Assembly: GCF_003047105.1 (NCBI RefSeq)
Contig: NZ_CP028475.1
Span: 496,001 to 560,000 of the forward strand
Origin: Celeribacter baekdonensis
GTDB lineage: Bacteria > Pseudomonadota > Alphaproteobacteria > Rhodobacterales > Rhodobacteraceae
DNA length: 64,000 bases
Reading direction: 5' to 3'
Shown one piece after another: positions 42,216 to 50,448 of this stretch. The translations under genes and the position numbers were made by a program. Position 1 is the first letter of the stretch; each line of letters starts with the position of its first letter. Under the pieces are notes generated by a model. The model saw only the letters and a program-made list of their open reading frames with translations. It was not told where the DNA came from and ran no database searches.

Positions 42216-43133
42216 CTATTCCAACTCGGTTGGTGGAGCGGAGGTCATCTCGGTGATCGCTTGAAATTCTGTCAGAAACTCCGGCCGATGCTGCATCAGA
42301 TACCGGACGATTCTGGCGTTCCCTAGTAGCTTTCCCAGATACCCTTTGATGACGGTCAGCTGCAGGTGGTCCTGGCCGTAGGGGTCTTGGATCGATGTGA
42401 TCCCTTCCTGCAGCCGGGCCAGCTCGCGCTCCATGCGGGCCATGGCCTCCGGGGTGATGCCCCTCATCTTCTTGGGTTTCTTGGTGTCCACCAGCTGCGC
42501 CTGGGGCGTCCCCGCCAGAATTGCAGAGATGTAAGCCGGAGAATAATTGTTCGCGTTCATCATCAGCTCGGCGGCCTCAATCTGGCGCATGGCTTTCATT
42601 TTGCGCAGGATTTCGAACACGGCGGTCGCACAGTGTTTGTCCTTCAGGATGCCGACGGCCTCTTCGCAGATCCCGTCGAGGAGCTTGGCCTTACGCACAA
42701 TGCTGCGCGGATTGAGGTCGAGAGCCAGAGCGATCTTTTCCTCGGAGACACCGCGCTCAATGGCCTTGCGGATCATCTTGTGCTCCTGGATGGGCGCAAG
42801 GCGGCTGATCCGCTTGTTGTAAGTGAAGGCCTCGTCGTCAGTGGAGATCAGACATTCGACCCGTTCGATGCCGAGATCCTTCAGCACCTCGATCCGGATG
42901 TGCCCATCCAGCAGCATATAGGTGTCGTCCTCACCCGGGGATCGCGTGACCACCGGCGGCTCGACCAGGCCAACCTCTTTTATCGACGCGGTGATCTGGC
43001 GGTACTTGCGGCTGGATTTGACGGATGCGCTGAGGGCGCGCACAGGCAGGACGGCCTCTACCGGCACCGTGACGCAATCGCTCTCGAAGCCAAGCGTGAC
43101 CGCGTCCGGGGTTTTGCGCTTGCCCCGGCTCAT
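42216..43133 (-). CDS. RepB-type ParB partition protein
   Basis: This 305-residue protein has a ParB N-terminal domain (VGLVEPPVVTRSPGEDDTY, LLDGHIRIEVLKDLGI). A helix-turn-helix (GVSEEKIALALDLNPRSIVR) and a RepB-type C-terminal region follow. ParB-family proteins bind centromere sites and segregate DNA. Here it is the last gene of a four-frame operon with a serine recombinase, a combination I recall from alphaproteobacterial integrative elements. It overlaps the preceding ParB gene by four bases. Confidence 0.85.
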   Translation of the reverse strand: MSRGKRKTPDAVTLGFESDCVTVPVEAVLPVRALSASVKSSRKYRQITASIKEVGLVEPPVVTRSPGEDDTYMLLDGHIRIEVLKDLGIERVECLISTDDEAFTYNKRISRLAPIQEHKMIRKAIERGVSEEKIALALDLNPRSIVRKAKLLDGICEEAVGILKDKHCATAVFEILRKMKAMRQIEAAELMMNANNYSPAYISAILAGTPQAQLVDTKKPKKMRGITPEAMARMERELARLQEGITSIQDPYGQDHLQLTVIKGYLGKLLGNARIVRYLMQHRPEFLTEFQAITEMTSAPPTELE

Positions 43134-44041
43134 TCTGCCGCTCCCGCATCCAGTGATTGCCCGAGATAGGTAGGCAGGGTATCCAGCCCCTCCGCGCGCA
43201 AGAGCGTCAGGAAGTGGTCATCGTCGCGCAGCGAGCGAAACGCCTCCACGACGAACATCAGGCGGCCTTGTGTCAGTTCGGCTTTCTTGATCAGTAACTT
43301 CTGTCGCTCTGCTTCCTGTTGATAGGCTCTCACAAGCGCGTCGCTGGTCAGGGGCCGCTTGGTGCCGTCGCTTCTGCCATAGCGGTTGCGATGAAGGTGC
43401 GGGCCCTGTGCATCGCGCTGCTGGATGAGGCGGCGCACGGCGGCCAGTTTCTTGCCGCGCAGCTTCTTCTGGGTGTAGGCGTCCATCAGAGCGCGCTGCC
43501 CGCCCTCGGCATCTGTCTTTGAAATGTCGATGGCGAGGTTCAGCGGCAGAAGGCCGGTTTCCACGGCCGAGACCAGCCGTTCTTCCCCGCGTTCCAGAAG
43601 CCCCGCGATCATGCCGACATAGTCTGGCGTGACCCCGATCTTGTTTGCGATCTGCCGATCATTGTAGCCGCGTTTGCGCAGGTTGCCGATCTCGCGCATC
43701 AGGTCGATCGGGTTGTGCTGGCGGCGGGCGCAGTTCTCGACGAGGCTCATGACGAGGCAGTCGCTCTCGTCGGCGTCGATGATGATGGCCGGTATGGCAT
43801 CCTGCTGAAGCTCCATGAACGCCTCGAGCCGACCCTGACCACAGACGAGGTCATATTCTGCTGGGTCAGTTCCAGCACGTTGCGCCACAGTGATTGGTCG
43901 CTTCAGGCCGATCTTCGCGATGTTCTCGACCATTTCCTTGAAGGTGCGGCGGTTGCGCACACGGGGGTTTAGGATGCGAATTAGGTCGGTGGGGATGAGA
44001 GTGACCTGTTTCTGGGTGATGTCTTGGGCGTCGTCGGGCAT
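43130..44041 (-). CDS. ParB/RepB-like partition protein
   Basis: This 303-residue protein resembles ParB: FKEMVENIAKIGLKRPITVA, YDLVCGQGRLEAFMELQQD, NCARRQHNPIDLMREIG and an HTH (RGYNDRQIANKIGVTPDYVG). It is distinct in sequence from its neighbour, so the pair is not a simple duplication. It could control the recombinase or give stability when the element is excised. It overlaps both neighbours through ATGA-type junctions. Confidence 0.85.
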   Translation of the reverse strand: MPDDAQDITQKQVTLIPTDLIRILNPRVRNRRTFKEMVENIAKIGLKRPITVAQRAGTDPAEYDLVCGQGRLEAFMELQQDAIPAIIIDADESDCLVMSLVENCARRQHNPIDLMREIGNLRKRGYNDRQIANKIGVTPDYVGMIAGLLERGEERLVSAVETGLLPLNLAIDISKTDAEGGQRALMDAYTQKKLRGKKLAAVRRLIQQRDAQGPHLHRNRYGRSDGTKRPLTSDALVRAYQQEAERQKLLIKKAELTQGRLMFVVEAFRSLRDDDHFLTLLRAEGLDTLPTYLGQSLDAGAAE

Positions 44042-44493
44042 CAGGCGGCCTCCGTGATCCGGGCCCGGCCAGCGAGCGCATAAAAATAGTCGAGCGTGTC
44101 AAAACGATAGGCGTCCAGCGACAGCCCGTTCTGCTCGGCCAACCTCAGCCTGGCCATGGTCATGTCGATGCTCGGCAACAGGTAATAATCGCGCGGCGCT
44201 TCGTTCAATTCGTCCATTCGCACGGCAATCGTGATGTCGGGCACCAGGCCAGTATCGAGACGGATGCGCCATCGCAGGGAACCGCCCTGCGTCTCGAAAC
44301 ACCGGGCAAGCACCACCGACGCCGTGAACTCGTCATTGATGCGGATTAGGTCCGTTTCCGGATCTTGGACAGCTTGGCCGCCGCGTTCGCCGATACCGTC
44401 AAGGATCCGGGCTACGATGCCGGGATGAGCCTGCCGCAAGGCCAGGTTGATCTCGACGTAGCGATAGTCGCGCTCCGGCTCGTAACCGATCAT
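44041..44493 (-). pseudogene. C-terminal part of the split serine recombinase
   Basis: These 150 codons begin MIGYEPERDYRYVEINLAL. They continue, in the next frame, the sequence that breaks off at the end of the recombinase N-terminal part. In the intact family as I recall it, the order RFGSLxRAYxxIGYxPxRDYRYxEIN is continuous. The region ends RFDTLDYFYALAGRARITEA. It could still be made by reinitiation at the ATG overlapping the upstream TGA. Whether that gives a working split enzyme is unknown. Confidence 0.6.
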
Positions 44494-45614
44494 CTGGTAG
44501 GCGCGCGAGCCAAGCTGCCGAAGCGGTTTTGAAAGGCGCTGGACGACGGCAGGTTGTCCTGTTCATCGATGATCAGTCCGGACAGCACGCCTTTCTGTTT
44601 CAGCACGGCGCGCAGGGCTTCGAGCAGCTCGGCGTCCGTGAAATGCTGGCTGCGCGCGTCGACGATTTCGCGTGCGCGCAGAAACAGCACCTCGTCCACA
44701 ATGGCGGGGTAGGCGCCCTCGGCCCGTATCCACATTTCGCGTGGGTTCACCACTCGCTTGTGCTTCAGCTTGAAGGACACCTTGTTGTAAACGTTGTTGC
44801 CGATGTATTTTTCGTTGGTCAGGACCTGGTGCACCGATGCCCGGGACCATTGCCGCTCAAGATCCGTCAGATGCCCCTCGGCATTCAGGGTTTCCGCAAT
44901 CTCACGCTTCGAGCGGCCATCTTCGACGAACATTCGGTACATGCGGCGCACGACATCCTGTTCCTGCTCAGGGCCCGGAACGAGAACGGCACGGTCGGTC
45001 TGAAGGCTCTTCTGCTCGCCGCGGGACAACGCGCCCTTCGGGTTGCCGTGTTCGTCGATCAGTACCCGGCGCAACCCATATCCAGCCGCACCGCCTTGGC
45101 GGTATCCAAGCTCCACCAGACGGCATTGCCCGGCGAAGACCTTTACCGAAAGCTCGCGGCTGTATTCGCCCGCCATCACCCGCTTGACGGTTTTCAGCAG
45201 GTTGGAGCCGATGCTGCCGTCGTTTTCGAACTGCTCACCGCAATAGTGCACGCGGATCCCGGCACGGGAGCAGACATGCTCGTGATACGCCCCTTCATCA
45301 GCGTCCTGAAACCGGCCCCAGCGGCTGACGTCATAGACCAGAATGGCTTTGAAGTCCGCGTGGCCGGTTCGGACTTCGGCCATCAGGTTCTGAAGCGCTT
45401 CGCGGCCGTCCAACCGCAACCCGGACCGACCGGAGTCCTCGAAGACGCGCAGGATCTGCAGGCCCCGGGCGGTGGCGTAATCCCGAATGATGTCGAGTTG
45501 GTTCTCAGTCGAGTACTTCTGGTGATCGGTCGACATTCGCACATAGGCGACCGCCGGGATATCCTGTCCAGCCTCGTCGCCTTTGTCCTCGCTGTTGTAT
45601 CGACCGTTATTCAA
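44490..45614 (-). CDS. Large serine recombinase, N-terminal and zinc-ribbon part
   Basis: These 374 codons hold the resolvase catalytic domain (AVAYVRMSTDHQKYSTENQL with the nucleophile serine in this stretch; FEDSGRSGLRLDGREALQ; LVYDVSRWGRFQDADEGAYH). The recombinase DNA-binding domain follows (VHQVLTNEKYIGNNVYNK). The frame ends prematurely after FGSLARAPTR because a GC-dinucleotide tract (44501-44507) shifts it; deleting two bases there would restore the family sequence into the next frame. This enzyme is the best candidate for the prophage integrase. Confidence 0.85.
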   Translation of the reverse strand: MNNGRYNSEDKGDEAGQDIPAVAYVRMSTDHQKYSTENQLDIIRDYATARGLQILRVFEDSGRSGLRLDGREALQNLMAEVRTGHADFKAILVYDVSRWGRFQDADEGAYHEHVCSRAGIRVHYCGEQFENDGSIGSNLLKTVKRVMAGEYSRELSVKVFAGQCRLVELGYRQGGAAGYGLRRVLIDEHGNPKGALSRGEQKSLQTDRAVLVPGPEQEQDVVRRMYRMFVEDGRSKREIAETLNAEGHLTDLERQWSRASVHQVLTNEKYIGNNVYNKVSFKLKHKRVVNPREMWIRAEGAYPAIVDEVLFLRAREIVDARSQHFTDAELLEALRAVLKQKGVLSGLIIDEQDNLPSSSAFQNRFGSLARAPTR

Positions 45615-45827
45615 ATCGGGTTTTCCTTTTCAGCCTTTGTTGGTTTCAATTTTTCCATCTGGCACAAACGCGTCTGGAAAGTCGTTTCCTGAAACGGGCA
45701 AGGTGTTTCCGTTTGCCCGGCAGTCAGTTCTCAAATTCCAATTCATTACTGCACTCCTAAAATCAGTAGTGTCCGTCAAGCGCGGTCCAATGACCCGCAC
45801 CGGACAAAATCGACTCCCGCCGTTTTC
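45615..45827. promoter_or_regulatory. Divergent region with overlapping dyads beside the recombinase
   Basis: This 213-base gap separates the leftward recombinase operon from the rightward HTH gene. It contains CGTTTC-CT-GAAACG (45683-45696) overlapping CGGGCAA...TTGCCCG (45695-45701 and 45713-45719). Being next to a serine recombinase, these could be promoter operators or part of an attachment site. No core can be proven from one sequence. Confidence 0.4.
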
Positions 45828-46169
45828 ATGGTTCTTCAATTATTTAACGAAGAAGGACGTGAAAATGCGCGTGAAGATGGGCACATTGTGCCGAAAATGG
45901 GCACATTTGTGCACCTGGTCGAAGAACCAACCGATTATCGAACCGCCATAGCGATGGCTCTGCACGAAGAGTTGGACGACACACACAGGGCAATCAAAAC
46001 GGCCATGCGCTGGACAGGTGCCAGCGAACGCACCGTGAAATACTGGTTTTCGGGCGAGCGGGGGCCAAGCGGCGACCATCTGATCGCCCTCGCTCGGCAT
46101 TCGGATGCTGTGCTCTACGTTATTCTTGCACTTGCAGGCCGCCACATTGTCGAGGAGGGCGACGAATGA
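45828..46169 (+). CDS. Small HTH-type regulator
   Basis: The 113-codon frame contains a helix-turn-helix: DDTHRAIKTAMRWTGASERT followed by VKYWFSGERGPSGDHLIALA. I recall similar short proteins beside recombinases in Rhodobacterales elements. The true start is uncertain. The ATG at 45828 has no clear ribosome site, and two operator-like dyads lie inside the first 30 codons, so translation may begin further down, for example at 45957. It probably regulates itself and the divergent recombinase operon. Confidence 0.6.
   Translation: MVLQLFNEEGRENAREDGHIVPKMGTFVHLVEEPTDYRTAIAMALHEELDDTHRAIKTAMRWTGASERTVKYWFSGERGPSGDHLIALARHSDAVLYVILALAGRHIVEEGDE
45880..45912. promoter_or_regulatory. Two tandem operator-like dyads
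   Basis: GGCACATTGTGCC (45880-45892) is a perfect palindrome around a central T. GCACATTTGTGC (45901-45912) is a second, near-identical dyad. Their starts are about 20 bases apart, two helical turns. They fit a dimeric HTH repressor binding twice on the same face of DNA. They lie within the annotated 5' end of the HTH gene. Confidence 0.55.
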
Positions 46170-46210
46170 GGCGCAAACGATGATTGGCAGACGTAGGGGG
46201 CAGCTCACTC

Positions 46211-46238
46211 TTGTTTTGTGTGCGTTTTTGGTTATATT
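46211..46238 (+). promoter_or_regulatory. Promoter candidate for parDE
   Basis: TTGTTT (46211-46216) and TATATT (46233-46238) are separated by 16 bases and lie 31 bases before the parD start. The surrounding sequence is AT-rich. Confidence 0.45.
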
Positions 46239-46268
46239 GAATACAGGCGAGATGTGAGGTGCCGTGCC

Positions 46269-46523
46269 ATGTCCCGAACGACCACGATGACCGTCCGCCT
46301 TGGTGGGGCACTGAGTGACTTCGTGTCGGCCAACGTAGGCGATGACGGGTCCTATGAGAACGTCAGCGAGTACATCCGTGACCTGATCCGGCGTGACAAG
46401 GAGAGGGCGGAGCAGGAAGCCTTCAACCGGCTGAAGGGCGAGCTGACCCATGCCTTCGCGGCCCCAGAGGAGTCGTATCAGGCGCTGACGTCAGCAGAGG
46501 TGATTGCACGGAACCGGGCCTGA
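46269..46523 (+). CDS. parD: ParD-like antitoxin
   Basis: This 84-residue protein has a ribbon-helix-helix N terminus (TTTMTVRLGGALSDFVSANV) with the ParD-type SEYIRDLIRRDKER helix and a C-terminal toxin-binding tail. The antitoxin represses its own operon and neutralises the downstream ParE. The toxin starts four bases after its stop. Confidence 0.85.
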   Translation: MSRTTTMTVRLGGALSDFVSANVGDDGSYENVSEYIRDLIRRDKERAEQEAFNRLKGELTHAFAAPEESYQALTSAEVIARNRA

Positions 46524-46527
46524 CTCC

Positions 46528-46845
46528 GTGGCCGCCATTCGTATTCAAGAAAGAGCGTCCCATCGCCTCGATGACATCTACCGCTACACCCGTGACAGGT
46601 GGGGAGATGATCAGGCCGAGACATACATCACCGGCCTGTTCGACGCCTTCGACAAGATAGCAGCGCACGGTGTCGCGTCGAAACCGATCCCAGCCGAGTT
46701 TGGTGTTGAAGGGTTCTTTTTTCGATACGAGCGTCATTTCGTCTACTGGCGTCATCTCTCGAATGGTGACATCGGGATCGTGACCATCCTGCACGAGCGC
46801 ATGCACCAGATCGACCAGTTTCGCGATGATTTTGGGCTCGGATGA
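46528..46845 (+). CDS. parE: ParE-like toxin
   Basis: This 105-residue protein shows the RelE/ParE fold: SHRLDDIYRYTRDRWGDDQA, a C-terminal strand set (GFFFRYERHFVYWRHL) and IGIVTILHERMHQIDQF. ParE toxins generally poison gyrase. A GTG at 46528 gives the usual family N terminus; an upstream ATG at 46504 lies inside parD. The pair may stabilise the prophage, or it may belong to the flanking chromosome. Confidence 0.85.
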   Translation: MAAIRIQERASHRLDDIYRYTRDRWGDDQAETYITGLFDAFDKIAAHGVASKPIPAEFGVEGFFFRYERHFVYWRHLSNGDIGIVTILHERMHQIDQFRDDFGLG

Positions 46846-47983
46846 TCGGAAGCCTTTTCAAGGCGCATCAGATTTGCGCAGCGTGGAATCGTCCATGTTT
46901 GCACGGTCCAGCGGTAACAGTAGCCACCTACTTACTGGAGGTGAGGAGGATGCCGCTCTCACCAGACGGCATCACCACGTGAGACGCTTGCAGTGCTGGA
47001 AGCGCTCGTGGGGTGCATTGCGCGAAGAATAATAATTTAAAGTCAATGACTTGATGTGGAGAAGGTTCGACGCCAGTCTCGTTCCCTCCGCCATTTAATC
47101 CATAAATTTTGATATATTTCAGTGGTTTGGGTTATGTTTTGTGGCCCGCGTGCCCCACTTTTAGATTGTCTTTGCGTTATGCAGGAAAACCTTTGAGTTT
47201 CCGATTAATGCTTTCTCCGTCCAATTTTGGCATGGTGTTTTTGCAAGCCTAGAGGCCGGATGTAAAAAACTGCGAAGCGATTTCTCACTGCGCAGTTCCT
47301 TTTCGTGTTCTGGAAAACCAAGCGTCACATGGATTTGTTCGGTCTCTTGCCCGAAAGTCTCCAAGCTCTGAGAGCCTTACCAAGGCTGACGCATGCCATG
47401 TCGGCAATGCGATCAAGCCAAGTTGGAAGGGCCGAGTGTGCACAGGCGCTTTGGTTCCATAAGAATGTCCTGCACGATTAAGAGCAAAATGGTGAAGTGC
47501 TGGTCGACACCAATTTGATCGTCCATGTGCAGGGAAAACCGACAGGGATGTTCAAGGCCTATCGACATCTTCGTGCAACCATGATGAAAACGGCTGCCTA
47601 AGTCTGTCGGTTTGCGTGATCACCAGCAGGCGGAGGCAGGGAGAGCGTGTCAGTCTCGAATAGAGCCTATCGCTTTTCGTGCCATGCCCAACGCGATGTG
47701 ATCCAAGCCAAATAGAGCCTAGCCGGACACACTTTCGACCGTCTGGGGAAACCATAACTGGCCATTTGGGAGACATAATCGAAGCAGCATTCAAAGCCCC
47801 CAAAAGGATCGCCAAGCCCCTATGTGTTACAATGTTGGTGTTTTTTCCCGCGAGGCCGCCATAATGGGCGGCTCTTGGCGGGCACTGGGTTTTATGTTGC
47901 GTTTGATACAATGCGGTGTTGGCGGTGGGGTGTCTTGCTGATTGCTATTGATGGTGAGCGATGCGCTGTGATCACAGTCTGCG
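46846..47983. other. Gene-poor junction region, prophage/chromosome boundary candidate
   Basis: I find no credible gene in these 1.1 kb. Short frames here have no recognisable sequence and no ribosome sites. A stretch at about 47067-47093 ends in CCCTCCGCCA and resembles the 3' end of a tRNA-Ser but does not fold. One frame at about 47494-47530 reads EVLVDTNLIVHV, possibly a remnant of a PIN-domain gene. A palindrome CTGTGATCACAG lies at 47966-47977. Decay and the change of gene content suggest the element's right end is here. Confidence 0.5.
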
Positions 47984-49048
47984 CTATTCGACCGCATGCT
48001 CGCCGAAGGTATCACGCCATTTTTCGATAAAGCGCGCGCGCCTGTGCCGGTCCATCGCCACGAGCAAGGTCGGGCCGATTGGGATATAGCGCTCGGCACT
48101 GTCGTTGGCTGCGGTTTCATCGCTGTTGCTGTCGTGTATGAGCGTGCTTTGGGACAGCACGGCCCGGCCCTGTGGCGAGAGTAGAAAATCCAAAAACGCC
48201 CCCGCCGTCGCGCCATGTTGTGCGCCCTTCGGGATCATAAAGGCACGCGATAAAAACAACGTGTAATCCTCGGGGTAGATCACGCCCAAATTCTCATGTG
48301 GGACGGTGTCGACATAGGAGCCCAAGACATTATAGGCGATTTTGTAGCGCCCACTGTCGACCCCTTCGATGATTTCCGCCGAACAACAGGTTGCCACCGC
48401 ATCGACGCGGGCGAAGCCTTCCAAAAGCCCGCCAAAGGTTGTGGCCTCTTGGCTGTCCATAAAGGCGAAAAGGAACCCAAGGCCTGAGGCTTCGACGTCA
48501 TAGGTGGCAATTTTGCCCATAAAGTCGCCGGACGAGCGCCGCATCAGATCCAAAAGCGCAAAGCGCGTGCGCGGCGCGTCCTCAGCAGAGACCAGATCGG
48601 TGTTGTAGATGATCACGGCGGCTTCGCGGGTGATCCCCCAAAGTTCGTCACGCCACCGACGCGCGGCGGGCAATTGGGCCGTGAATTCAGATTGATAGGT
48701 GTTGGCACAGGCGCGGTTGACCAAATCCACCATCTGATGCACCCCGGACGAGATCACCACATCCGCAGGTCTGACTGTCCCCTCACAGGCGGCAAGGCTG
48801 TCGGCATAAAGCGCGTTGGACCCCCATTGTTCATAGTCCACTTCGACGCTTGGATTGGCTGCCACAAAGGTCTCAAGCGCAGGGGCGAAAATCGAAATAT
48901 CGGTGGTGGAGCGCACCACGAGCACGGTGCTTGGCACAGCGTCTTTGGCGATAAATTTTTGACGGGCCTCTTGGCTGATCGCCGGGGCGGCGATGAGGCA
49001 GAGCACGACGACACTCAAAGACCGCAAACTCAATAGAGACCGCATCAT
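47984..49048 (-). CDS. Periplasmic solute-binding protein of a two-component operon
   Basis: This 354-residue protein has a Sec signal peptide (LSVVVLCLIAAPAISQEARQ). A periplasmic-binding core resembling iron/thiamine-type binding proteins follows (VVRSTTDISIFAPALETFVA, RDELWGITREAAVIIYNTDL, FLDFLLSPQGRAVLSQS). It is not next to a permease. It overlaps the histidine kinase by four bases, so it probably senses a ligand for that kinase. This arrangement of response regulator, kinase and binding protein is common in Rhodobacterales. Confidence 0.82.
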   Translation of the reverse strand: MMRSLLSLRSLSVVVLCLIAAPAISQEARQKFIAKDAVPSTVLVVRSTTDISIFAPALETFVAANPSVEVDYEQWGSNALYADSLAACEGTVRPADVVISSGVHQMVDLVNRACANTYQSEFTAQLPAARRWRDELWGITREAAVIIYNTDLVSAEDAPRTRFALLDLMRRSSGDFMGKIATYDVEASGLGFLFAFMDSQEATTFGGLLEGFARVDAVATCCSAEIIEGVDSGRYKIAYNVLGSYVDTVPHENLGVIYPEDYTLFLSRAFMIPKGAQHGATAGAFLDFLLSPQGRAVLSQSTLIHDSNSDETAANDSAERYIPIGPTLLVAMDRHRRARFIEKWRDTFGEHAVE

Positions 49049-50448
49049 AGCTCCTCCGCATTTTGATCCGCAGGCAAGGCCAAGCTGACACGAAAGCCTT
49101 GATCATTGCGGGCCATATGCACCTTGCCGTCAAAGGCTTCGGCCACCGCGCGCACAATCGAGAGCCCCAATCCTGCGCTGTTGCCCTTTGAGGCGGCCGA
49201 GCGTTCAAACCGTTGCCCGATGGTGTCGATCACATCTTCGGCCGGGCCAGACCCCGCGTCTTGCACCCAAATTTCGCCCATGCCCTGATCGACACAGACC
49301 CCGATGGTGATCGGCGAGGTGCCGTGACGCAGTGCATTCGCCAGCATGTTTTTCGCCGCTTCACTCAATGAAATTTCATCGGCCATCACGATCACGGCCA
49401 TATCGCCAATCTCCAATCCGACCTCGGCCTGCGGGGCCAAAACTTCGTGGTCGCGGTCCTCAAACACCTTCAGCGCCACGTCACGCAAATCCACAGCGGA
49501 AGGTGGGGCGTTGTCTGTGCGGTGGATGACCATGGCGCGGGACAACATTTGATCCAACAATGTGCCCAAAGAGCGCGTGCGCCGCACCAAGCGCTCCAGC
49601 CGTTGGCTGCGATATGTGGGATCGTCTTCTATCGCCAATTCCGCCTGCGCCCGGATCGCGGCCACGGGGGTGCGCAACTGATGCGCAGTGTCCGATATCA
49701 GATGTTTCATCGCGCCGACTTGCCGATCCAGACGCTGCATAAAGCGGTTCATCGCATGGACCATGACGGCAACCTCAGCAGGCCCATCGGCGGCCATGGG
49801 CGTCAGATCATAAGGGTCGCGTTGCGACAGGTCTCTGGTCAGGTGTTCAAGCGGACGCATGGCCGAGCGGATCACCAAAAACGCCCCTAAAAGCAACGCG
49901 ATCCCGCCAATCCCCGTGACCAGAACCGCGCCCTTGGTCAGGTCCAGCGCCATCGCATTGCGGGCGCGCAATGTCTGGCCGACAAAGACAAACACAGCGC
50001 CGGAAAAATCCCGTTCTGAGAACCGTCTGGCCACGGTGACAAACCGCGCGGGCTCGCCTTGGAGTGTGCTGTCAAAAAACGCAGGGGTGGTGAGCGTGCC
50101 ATGGGGGACATCACGCATCACATCGCCCGTGTAGCCCGTCAGAACCTCGCCCTCGGGGCCGCGCACCGAATAAAAAATCCGGTCATCCGCCGCCAAGGCC
50201 AACAGGCCAAAGGCAGAGACCGGGATGTCGGCAATGGGCGCGCCATTCACGATGTTGATTGATTCTGCCATGTCATTGGCCGCACCCAATAAGATACGAT
50301 CAAACGACTGGCGTGCCGCGTTTTTACCATAGGCAAAGGCGGCGATGGTCACCAAAATACCGCCCACGGCCAAAAGCGACAAGACCCCGCCCATCACCCG
50401 CGACAAGAGCGTGCGTTGGTGGGGGAGGGCGATCCTACGGGGCGTCAT
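49045..50448 (-). CDS. tctE: Sensor histidine kinase, TctE-like
   Basis: This 467-residue kinase has two membrane segments (about 18-40, LSLLAVGGILVTIAAFAYG; about 170-195, GAVLVTGIGGIALLLGAFLV) flanking a periplasmic sensor. HAMP, the phosphoacceptor box (ISDTAHQLRTPVAAIRAQ) and an ATPase domain with NMLANALRHG and GLGLSIVRAV follow. Being divergent from tctCBA, it probably controls that transporter in response to tricarboxylates or related acids. It overlaps the response regulator by 14 bases. Confidence 0.85.
   Translation of the reverse strand: MTPRRIALPHQRTLLSRVMGGVLSLLAVGGILVTIAAFAYGKNAARQSFDRILLGAANDMAESINIVNGAPIADIPVSAFGLLALAADDRIFYSVRGPEGEVLTGYTGDVMRDVPHGTLTTPAFFDSTLQGEPARFVTVARRFSERDFSGAVFVFVGQTLRARNAMALDLTKGAVLVTGIGGIALLLGAFLVIRSAMRPLEHLTRDLSQRDPYDLTPMAADGPAEVAVMVHAMNRFMQRLDRQVGAMKHLISDTAHQLRTPVAAIRAQAELAIEDDPTYRSQRLERLVRRTRSLGTLLDQMLSRAMVIHRTDNAPPSAVDLRDVALKVFEDRDHEVLAPQAEVGLEIGDMAVIVMADEISLSEAAKNMLANALRHGTSPITIGVCVDQGMGEIWVQDAGSGPAEDVIDTIGQRFERSAASKGNSAGLGLSIVRAVAEAFDGKVHMARNDQGFRVSLALPADQNAEEL

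Noticed and set aside
45583..45951. 122-codon forward frame across the recombinase-HTH gap
   Set aside because: It starts inside the recombinase gene, lacks a ribosome site and reads through the operator dyads into the HTH gene in another frame.
47067..47093. Intact tRNA-Ser gene
   Set aside because: Only a 3'-end-like string is present; the bases before it do not form a T-arm or the rest of a cloverleaf. Kept only as a weak attachment-site hint.
46826..47911. Several short frames (46826-47032, 47161-47364, 47552-47911)
   Set aside because: No ribosome sites, no domain patterns and mutually incompatible placement; treated as a gene-poor junction.
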